Source: Austropuccinia psidii (taxonomy: Eukaryota > Basidiomycota > Pucciniomycetes > Pucciniales > Sphaerophragmiaceae). From it: DNA of 64,000 nt. The DNA is taken from positions 806,001 to 870,000 of the forward strand of contig JALGQZ010000005.1 in the NCBI GenBank assembly GCA_023105745.1. The letters are read 5' to 3'. This document shows, piece by piece, positions 56,247-64,000 of the stretch. The notes beneath the pieces were generated by a model, which was given only the letters and a program-made list of their open reading frames with translations, was not told the DNA's origin and did no database searches. Both the position numbers and the translations under genes were made by a program. Each line of letters begins with the position of its first letter. The stretch's first letter is position 1.

Positions 56247-56790
56247 TTTTTAATGAAAAATATGTATTAAAGTGAAAAAAAGGGGGATTTGGGGGATTTG
56301 GAATGGGGTAAGAACCTTTCGAAATGTGAAAAAGGGGTGAAAAAAGGTGTGAAAAATGAACAGAAGTGGTTAAGAGTGAAAGAAAGTGGTTTAAATGTGG
56401 GATTAATTGATGAGGGAAGGTAAAAAATTGAAAATTTAGAGGCTTGAAAGCAGGTTGTTGTGGTGGAAAATGCAGTCTTTGGGGGAAAAAAGAAAAAAAA
56501 GTGTGAAAAGGTTTGCAAAATGGCTTTGGTAATGCTGTTTTTACAAAAAAAAAAACAATTGTTTGGGGTGGGGATAATGTGGATTATTGGGGTGTTTGGG
56601 CTTGTTTTTTTTTTGGAGTTAGAGAAGTTTTGTGAGGAAAAACCTCTTTTGGGCATGTTTTGGCCCAATACAGGCCCAATTGTGTTTCATTTTTAATTAA
56701 AAATGGGCCCAGGGCACCCCTTACGTGTTTTTACCAATTTGCTTACGTGTTTTTACCAATTTGCTTACGTGTTTTTACCAACACCCTAAT

Positions 56791-59182
56791 TGTGAGCCTT
56801 GAGGTATATTTTACATACCCAAATAGGCCACAATTATCTTAAAAATAAATTTTGAATTATGCATAACTCATAAGTCATGCATATATCCAAAATTCATCAT
56901 TTTTAATTTCAAAAAAGATGAATAACTTTTTTTTGAGTAAGTAGATCCATGGATTCAAGACCAGATTTGGATTCTACACTAAAATTCACCTAGGGTAGCT
57001 CCATAGAGTGAATAAGCTCAAATTAACTCTTTGGGGTGGTAAAATGGAAAATACTTCAATGCCACATCATCAATACCACATAAAAGATCTGTGAAAAATT
57101 TTATTTTTCTTAAATTCACGCCAAAATAATGGGAATGTGAGAAATCCCATGTTACATATACACTAAGAATAGTGTTATGCATGTTTTGAGCACTTAATAT
57201 CATGGTATTCTTACATGGACTTTTGGTACACCCATAGTGGATATCTCACTTTAAGCTTAAATTCCTATTTTGACGTGAAAAATAGGCAAGGGGGACAAAA
57301 GACATCAAAGAGAGCCAGGGTACCCAACTTCTGAGGCCTCATAGGCGTGGAAAGCTCCAAAGCTTGGATCCATGGCTGATCTTAGCCTAATTGGTAAACT
57401 AAAACCTTTTGGGAACTTGGTTACCATGTTACAACTACAGTAAAACTTAAGAAAATAGCAAATAACCTGCTATTTTGACGTGCCAAGAAGGTTGTCACAA
57501 TGCTGTCTGCCAGACCTCAGCAAAGGGAACTCTTGCCGAAAAGGCTATTAAACCGGTTGAAAGACCAATTAATACTGACAAGTTGTAGATCACATTACAC
57601 CATGTGACAGTACCCCCGGGTTTAGGGAACTGCGTCCCGAAGTGCATGTAACTGATGGTATTACCCATGTCATCCTCATGGAGTTACATTAGTTGCAACA
57701 GGAGCCTACAAGGAACCCCCAAGGGATGGAACCCTTGTACGCCAATGGAGCAGAAAACCCAGCAATTTCTGGTTGTTTGATTGAGACCTCCTCTTGTCTC
57801 CAACTGGAATCAAACCCATGACGTTGGTAACCGGTTTATTGTCAAAATGCTGTCTGCCAGACCTCAACAAAGGGAACTCTTGCCAAAAAGGCTATTAAAC
57901 CGGTTGAAAGACCGATTAATACTGACAAGTTATAGATCACATTCCACCATGTGACAGAGGTAAAGAGCTACTTAGACTCCTGTAACCATGTCAATTCTGA
58001 ATGAATTTCCATGGATAAACCCCAAAAGAGTAATTAAAACCCTTTTTGGACTTGTATCCATTGATTTACCTCATAGCAACTAGTGAAACACTCATATTTG
58101 TAATTCTATGTAGAAATGAGGTAAAAACTTCAAAAATTCATTGAAAAGATAATTCTTAATGAATATTTCTGAAACTTTCAGGACTAATGGAGAACTGTAT
58201 TATCTATGGTACAACCAAAAATTAATTAAAGATTTACTAGTAAAATTAAATGTTTTCCTTATAGTCCATTTTGACTATTCTACATGAAACACTGAATCTT
58301 CAAAAATTCACAGTAATTACAACCTGTGATGAAATTGGCAATAACATTGATAACTTTGATAAATCAATGATTATTTTGGAATAAAAGAAGATTTACAGAT
58401 GTTACTCCTTTTATTCTTCACCATATTGGGGTTGGTAGTCATGTAAAAGCATCAATTAAGTAATTATGATAATCTTACGTGACAACAGATGATGCAATCA
58501 ATAATCCAAAAAGGGTTATTGTTTTCTCACTCACTGGTTTTTCAGTTTGCTCCATGGCACGCCTCTGTGAGGTGTTGTTGACTTAAAAGAGGCCTCTTCT
58601 TGCTGTTTTTTCCACATCATCATCTTACTATCATTTAAAATCCTTAATAATAACAAGTAAGTATTAGTTATAGCTATTATTAAGTGTTTTAAATCTTTCA
58701 GAATCAATCAGAAGACGTGAAATCATAGAATCCAACTATATATAGTTGTAATACTGTTATAAATCCATTTTGATCCTTAAAATCCACAATTCCACGTCAA
58801 ATCTCTCTATCTTATCTTTTAATAAGCTCTTTGGAAGATTAGTGAGTGATTTATCTTTAATTCTTAAAGTTTTTCTCTAAAAATTAGTTTTCTTCAAGAA
58901 TTATCATCATAATTATTCTTGCAAAAGATAATTATATATTAAAATAATTTTATTATTTTAATAAAAGAAGTTTTATTATTAAAATATTCTTGTAATTGAT
59001 TCTTGTAGACAATTACTTGCTCACTGTTAAAGTCACTAGTAGTGCTTAACACGTGAAAGAAATAATTCTTTAATTATTTAATTTTGGCTATAATAATATT
59101 TTATTATTATATTTCATAAGAACAGACACAGTACTGTTGATTAATAGTGATATTATCATCAGTTTCATAGTAACATCTTACA
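56791..59182 (+). mobile_element. LTR H (E/C-type), carrying a TRIM
   Basis: Begins TGTGAGCCTTGAGG four bases after the MULE end and ends AACATCTTACA. Without the TRIM and its duplication it is about 1.92 kb. A symmetric AACTATATATAGTT at 58,734-58,747 may be the TATA box. Gag-like sequence begins two bases after the LTR, with no TGGGGG primer site, so the leader is missing. Confidence 0.8.
57493..57956 (-). mobile_element. TRIM (464 bp) with 117-bp terminal repeats
   Basis: Direct repeats 57,493-57,609 and 57,840-57,956 are both 117 bp, differ at six positions, start TGTCA and end TGTGACA. Flanks AAGGT and GAGGT form a near-perfect 5-bp duplication. The 230-bp interior has no gene. GTACCCCC after the left repeat, read on the minus strand, is GGGGGTAC, the same polypurine tract as in element A, so the element is minus-oriented and may use family A or B proteins. 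Confidence 0.88.
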
Positions 59183-60400
59183 GGATGGAATCCACTATTT
59201 TCCAAACCTCAGATCAAAAAGATAAAGGAATACCATGCCAAAAAGAGGGAGGCAAGCAAGGAAGAAGCCCAGTAGCTTTTACCAGCAAGCCACAAGCAAA
59301 CCAACCTCCCCAACAGGGGAAGGATAACAAGAAAAATAATTGGAGGAAACCAGCATCCCCAAGTTACAGGATTCCAAAAATCCAAAAAGATGCCTTGGAC
59401 AATTTCTTTAAAATAGCCCAAACCTTGATTTAATACAAGGACAAAGCGGAACAAAAAATGAGACAACCTCATTTCCCAAAGAAATAACTTTGTCTCCTGA
59501 TGTTTTCCATATTTTAACAGAAATTAAAAATATCATTTTCCCTCTACAAGAAATTAGAATTAGTTTATCATCTTTAGACCAAATTGTTATACAGAACAAA
59601 AAAGAAATTGAAAGATTTAAGTTTATGATCAAAGTTAATAAACCAAAAGTCTAATTGAAAATACTCCAAAATTAATACAAGGACAACAAGAATTGTACAA
59701 AGAAATAAGAGATATCAAGGAAAAGACTTTGAAAATCAATTATGACATCAAGATTAATAATCTTACAGAACAATCAAACAAATTAAGCATTTCTGCTGAA
59801 ATATTTGAAGAAAAGCCTTCATTACATCACAAATTACTTCTAGACAATGTAAAGAAATGTGATGAAGCAAGAAAGAATCTTAAAGATGACATTCAAAGTG
59901 AAATAAAAATGAATAAAATAAAGGAAGCTAACTAAAATATGCCAAGTTTATCAACTCCATTTTCTCACATAAGAGGTACTGTTAAGCCAAAAGAGGAAAT
60001 AACAAATCCATTCATATCAGACTTAATGTCACCCTGTGACTCAAAACCAGAGCACAAGCATGACAGCCAAATACCAAAACCTATTGTAGAGCCAAGATAC
60101 CACCAAAACATGGAGCAGAGCCAAACCAGCTCATAAATTATCAAAATAAAGAGGAAGATCATCTCCTTCCAAATATCAAAGTCCCACCATCATAGGACAA
60201 AAAATAACCAATTTATTCCTGCTCAAAGTTGTTGCTGAGCATAAACCTGATTTTTCACCTCTCATCTCAAATCCAGAGGAAGAGGCTTAACACCATCAAA
60301 TGGGTATTCAAAATGAAGCTTTATGTCAGCATTATTCAATTCGTACTAAAAAAATTGATCTAGCATCTGAATTACTGAATTAATGACCAACATAAGGTAA
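59183..60400 (+). pseudogene. Element H Gag remnant
   Basis: MESTIFQTSDQKDKGIPC opens the first frame, a basic Q/K/P-rich segment leading to SYRIPKIQKDALDNFFKIA, which matches the second Gag frame of element C. After a stop and FPKK-TAA, the sense goes on in the -1 register (LSPDVFHILTEIKNII, coiled-coil like), then in further broken pieces to about 60,400. About six lesions. No knuckle, protease or Pol follows; LTR I begins at 60,451. Confidence 0.75.
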
Positions 60401-60450
60401 AATAAGGGTGAATAAAATACTCACCTCTCATCTAACTTCGACAGTTTTAG

Positions 60451-61461
60451 TGTGAGATACCTCAAGTGGGGTGTTTTTGGAAAGAGCACAATCATAAATA
60501 TCTGATTGTGAATCCATTTCCCCATATCTCATCTAGATCGAAAGTTATGGGGAAAACCAGCTCCATACAGATTTTAAGCAAATCATACATATGTACAAAG
60601 AATCTTGTACATGGTATAACATTTCCACACTTGATGATAGCCATACCAAATGAGTTACGATTGTGTAGAACACATCCAGGGATACACAATGAACCATCAT
60701 TGAGCTTGATATCTCAAAAACTGAAAAGCCTATGGTAGGTTTAAGGTCAAAATCCCACAATTAGACCAATACAGCCTTACTGTGCAATATTCTCCCATAA
60801 TTATGATTATGAGGTGTCAAACTGACAAAGAAGGCTGTTTATACTTTGATAAATCATAGTTTGGTCAATACTGGGGTCCTGTACATGTTCTTTACAGCAT
60901 TCTACATGTCATACATGTCAGAAGAGGGCTATGTGGTCCCATTATGAAAATGTTCACCCTGTATTGGTGAAAAATTCCCAGATGTGGTTTCAAAGCCACA
61001 TCTGAGCACAATAAAGGATATAAAGGCCTTGTGAAAGCCACAAGACAGTCCTTGGAAGTGAAAAATCTGCAATTCCTCTTTGTGGAAAGATCTAGAAGCC
61101 TTTTTCACCCCATTTTAGGATAAAATGGGACTTTTTCTCCACCAGAAACGTTTTCCTCATCCTTCTCTTGAATTCCTATGTAGTACAACTATCAAAAAAT
61201 TAATACTCTTGAAAAATAATCAGGTATAATTATAATTTTAATTATTGTAGTCTTTATTAATGTAAGCCAACAGGTAAAGCTGCATCCAGGGCTTTCAACA
61301 GCGCTCACCACCACTATTACTCAATAGTAAATCCCTGAATATTCTTTTATTAACCTTTATTATCATCAATAAACTTTTTATTACTATTTTCACCATGTCA
61401 CAGTCATAGTTATGTCTTGCAAATAGTTATCAATAAGCTTTATCATAGACTCCACCTGACA
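60451..61461 (+). mobile_element. LTR I (1,011 bp)
   Basis: Begins TGTGAGATACCTC and ends CCACCTGACA. Three bases on, at 61,465, TGGGGTCCTGGCTG is a tRNA-type primer site close to that of element C. GGATATAAAGGCC near 61,015 is a likely TATA box. TTTAG (60,446-60,450) would be the left target duplication; the right end lies outside the window. Confidence 0.75.
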
Positions 61462-61464
61462 TTT

Positions 61465-61478
61465 TGGGGTCCTGGCTG
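61465..61478 (+). promoter_or_regulatory. Primer-binding site of element I
   Basis: TGGGGTCCTGGCTG, three bases after the LTR, complementary to a CCA-ending tRNA 3' end. Confidence 0.6.
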
Positions 61479-62091
61479 TTTTTTGTTTGGAGTTTTCGGA
61501 CCTGTTTTACGCATAAAAGATAGTTTTTCTTATTTTTCTATTATTTTGACACTTTGTTTCCTTTTTAGGTGTAATTCTATTAAAAAATAAAGTATAATAA
61601 ATATATTTTATTAATTTTTAGAGTGGTATATGTTATATATCACTGTGGTTTTTAGCTTTCAATTTCCTTTTTGAATGGTTAATTATAGTTTAATCACCAC
61701 AAAGCCTTTATTTTTGGTGTGTTTTACATATAAAAACACTTTAAGCCATCAATACTGTCCATTTTTCAATTAAAAAGGACACCTCTTACTGTAAAACCAA
61801 CATTATTAAAGGCATGGTTGGGTGTATTGATGATTTCAATTGCCCCTTAACAGAACCACTTTTTCATTATACTTGCTAATTACAAGTTTATCTGTGAGAT
61901 ACAGGTATACAAACAGTGTACCAGATATCCATAAGCTGTATTTCTGATGTGTAATTGGTAATTTCAATTGCACTGTCATAATACAAAGCCTTAATATAGA
62001 AATATATTTCCCAGAGGCCATTCTGAGAGGTGCAAACAGCCTTTTAAGAATTCTTAACTGACATTAAGACCTCTTTCTCCTGTTTGATTCA
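61479..62091 (+). other. Leader of element I
   Basis: AT-rich, no gene. It ends in a strong 3' splice site: TTAACTGAC branch region, CTCTTTCTCCTG and TTGATTCAG directly before the first Gag codons, implying that the leader holds an intron. Confidence 0.5.
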
Positions 62092-64000
62092 GTGGAAGAA
62101 AACTACATCCCGCTTGAGACCCAGTCACATGCCAACACACAAGTGACACCCTCAGAACCAGATGGCAGCAAGGGCAAAGGAAAGAGGCACACTGAAGGCC
62201 TTATCACAGCTAAAAAGTGGACACCAATTGCCACTAAGAGGAATAGAAAACCACAAAACTCTGCATCAATACAAGGTAAACCAACCTTAACCAGTTGTAC
62301 AGGGAAGATTACAATTGTTAACCTAGTTTTAACCTCTAAAGGCAAATTGCCAAAATAAGTAGACAGAAAACTTGTACAAGGCACAGTCCAAGGTAAATAC
62401 CCTAAGAACATTAAGTTGTTGACTGCTTGCAAACACCGATATGTCACCTGTACACCTCAGAAACCTTGGCGTTCAAAGGAACCAGCCAAAGGACAGAGAA
62501 GGCTTTTCCAGAACCAGGAAACCTGGAGGAGGACATCTTGGACAGAGTGGTGGATGGCAAGACATTGAGGGAAATCATACCCACTATGCCATTCACATTA
62601 CAATTCAACAGAAATCTCAGACAAGAGAACTGGAAGGATATGGATCAAGTTTTTCAGCTCCACCAACTCCTGAAGACCTTTTTCAATGGACCGAGGACAA
62701 CAAGAGGTTCAACCTAGCATCCCACTGGGAAGAACTTGGAGGAAGTTTCCAGAAGATATGTCTCAAAGAGATAGAATTCAAAGGCCCTATGGTAATCACC
62801 AAAGGTTGGAATCCTACCAGGCATTTCAGACTCCTGGAGGTGAGGGCAAACAGGATAAGGGAGAATCAAGCCACTATCCAAGCTATAGAGGAACAGATGA
62901 CCCAGACAGGGCATACTCAGATTCCTTCAGGCTTGCAAGAAGTAGTCAAAACCAGCTCTCCAGTGGCTTCACAGGATTGAGGAACCAGCAGATTGGTGTC
63001 CAAGAGTCACCATTCTTCACAATCCCAGGAATTTTCCAGGAGGATACAAGGATACAAGGGCAAAAACAAGACCTCTTTCAACCAAAGGCAGAGAGAGCAA
63101 GACCCAATGATCCAGAAGCTTTTGGACCTGGTGAATGAAGTACACAAGAAATGGAAATAGTTGTACATACTTCTAGAATGAGTAGCCCCATGAATAGAAA
63201 TATTACCCCCACTCAGATTGAACATAATGTTTTTACACCTGAGAGTAACTGAAACAGTGATGAACTGTGGTTACAAATGTCCCAATTTTCTGAGCAAGCA
63301 CAAATGAAGTTTGCAGAACTCCAAGCAATCAATGAGAGGATGAAAACATTAACAGCCTCCATGGACAAAATTGTCAAAATTCTTCAAGAGGGACATGCTC
63401 AATTGAGAAAAGCCTCTGTAAAAACCAACAAAATATTGAATCAAGTATTTGAAGAACAACACCACAGCCAAAGGGACAGGTATTGTCTGGATAAAGACAT
63501 AAAAAAACTGTTTAATGTCTACCATACCATGAAGCACAAACCAAAAGCCCATGTTATGGATAATCCATATCACCAAAAGGACATCAAACCAGATGCCATA
63601 TTTGTGAAGAATGCAAGATCTCTATCTTAATACCAGGATGGAGACAATATGTCTTATTCTCAGAAGGAAGCCTCAAAACAGCTTCCATAGGCCTCAAGCT
63701 GGCCCAAATTCTCTGGTAAAGGAGAATATCATCACATGGAACTCATTGATCATATTGATGTACTCTTCATTGATTTACCAAGCATACCAGATTACTGGAT
63801 TACTGCTAGACTCAATACAGCATTCAAAGGACATGCTAGTATTTGGTCCACAGAAATGAAAGAAATTCATGGCAGGAGAAACCGGTCATGGTGGAAGAGT
63901 CAAATCATCCAAAAGTACATTCATGGTACTTGGCACCGGGGCGAATCTCGTGTCAATCGTCGGCGATTGACTTCACGTCAAGCAAACGTCAAGCAGGATA
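62092..64000 (+). pseudogene. Element I Gag, partial and broken
   Basis: First segment 62,092-62,358 (EENYIPLETQSHANT) may end in an intron (CAAG|GTAAAC ... ACACCTCAG near 62,456). A frame from 62,441 runs through FNLASHWEELGGSFQKICLK and NQATIQAIEEQMTQTGHTQI to a TGA at 62,978 and on to QDPMIQKLLDLVNEVHKKWK with TAG at 63,152. The sense then moves to the -1 register: EIVVHTSRMSSPMNRN, a coiled-coil part (EQAQMKFAELQAINERMKTL) and the Gag core WPKFSGKGEYHHMELI, with stops at 63,249, 63,628 and about 63,689. It matches element C Gag up to about 63,937. Pol would lie beyond the window. Confidence 0.75.
63937..64000. other. CpG-rich sequence foreign to its surroundings
   Basis: From CACCGGGGCGAATC onward, Gag homology ends and there are about eight CpG in 64 bases, far denser than nearby. 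GTCAATCG and CGATTGAC (63,952-63,971) form a perfect 8-bp stem with a TCGG loop, and ACGTCAAGCA is directly repeated. It may be the edge of another inserted element or an assembly join. Confidence 0.5.

Larger units (their letters stand above)
52472..56786 (-). mobile_element. MULE DNA transposon (4,315 bp)
   Basis: Ends are inverted: GGGTGTTGGTAAACACATGTAAG at the left, and the reverse complement of GGGTGTTGGTAAAAACACGTAAG at the right. The flanks TAATTATA and TAATTGTG match at six of eight positions, a weak target duplication. The inner TIR word CTTACGTGTTTTTACCAATTTG is iterated three times at the right end. Between the ends is a minus-strand transposase gene. Confidence 0.85.

Overview
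The window reads as a repeat-choked fungal genome with no intact host gene I can defend. Short spliceosomal introns, Ty3/gypsy elements with fungal-type chromodomain ends, a FAR1/MULE transposase fused to an OTU domain, and AT-rich, CpG-poor DNA point to a basidiomycete. From memory, unverified, the retroelement proteins look most like those of rust fungi (Pucciniales, perhaps Austropuccinia). This is inference, not a database result.

Layout, left to right. 1-2,800: simple and tandem repeats, three palindromic repeats and a tRNA-like locus. 2,828-14,237: gypsy element D (pol only), split by gypsy element C (LTR 3,835-5,671, near-intact Gag-Pol 6,208-12,069, 44-bp stub of its 3' LTR). 14,334-18,460: possible D LTR, a higher-order repeat array with a solo LTR of family A (14,942-16,668, TSD ATAAC), then a TATA-bearing stretch. 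18,463-22,019: 3' half of gypsy element E with its LTR. 22,020-37,794: inverted, decayed C relative (C'), whose LTR carries a complete gypsy element B (26,597-36,807, TSD GAGAC). 37,795-43,041: old AT-rich DNA, a minisatellite, a 26-bp palindrome and an unknown spliced pseudogene. 43,074-52,327: C-type LTR G broken by a minus-strand family A element, whose LTR is broken by a decayed copia element (45,030-50,546). 52,328-56,786: a scrap of E-type LTR, then a MULE DNA transposon. 56,791-60,400: LTR H (with a nested 464-bp TRIM) and a Gag remnant. 60,451-64,000: LTR I and the start of its Gag, with a composition break in the last 60 bases.

The most notable unit is element B. It has 736-bp LTRs differing at two bases; a textbook -1 frameshift signal at the gag/pol border (slippery GGGAAAA, 5-nt spacer, 12-bp stem); a 13-nt sequence just after the 5' LTR that is complementary to a site in the LTR beside a perfect hairpin, suggesting self-priming; and an antisense, intron-bearing gene between pol and the 3' LTR whose product has an exact Zn(II)2Cys6 spacing. 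Its sense frames nevertheless carry several stops and a frameshift, so it was probably moved in trans.

Three LTR groups recur. Group 1 begins TGTGAGCC and ends CTTACA (C, C', E, G, H); C and C' have a TGGGGGCCCAGCC tRNA-type primer site. I begins TGTGAG and ends CTGACA, with a related primer site. Group 2 begins TGTCACA and ends TGTGACA (A, B, TRIM), with no tRNA-type primer site seen. The copia LTR is separate. The nesting gives a relative order: D before C; C' before B; G before A before copia; H before TRIM.
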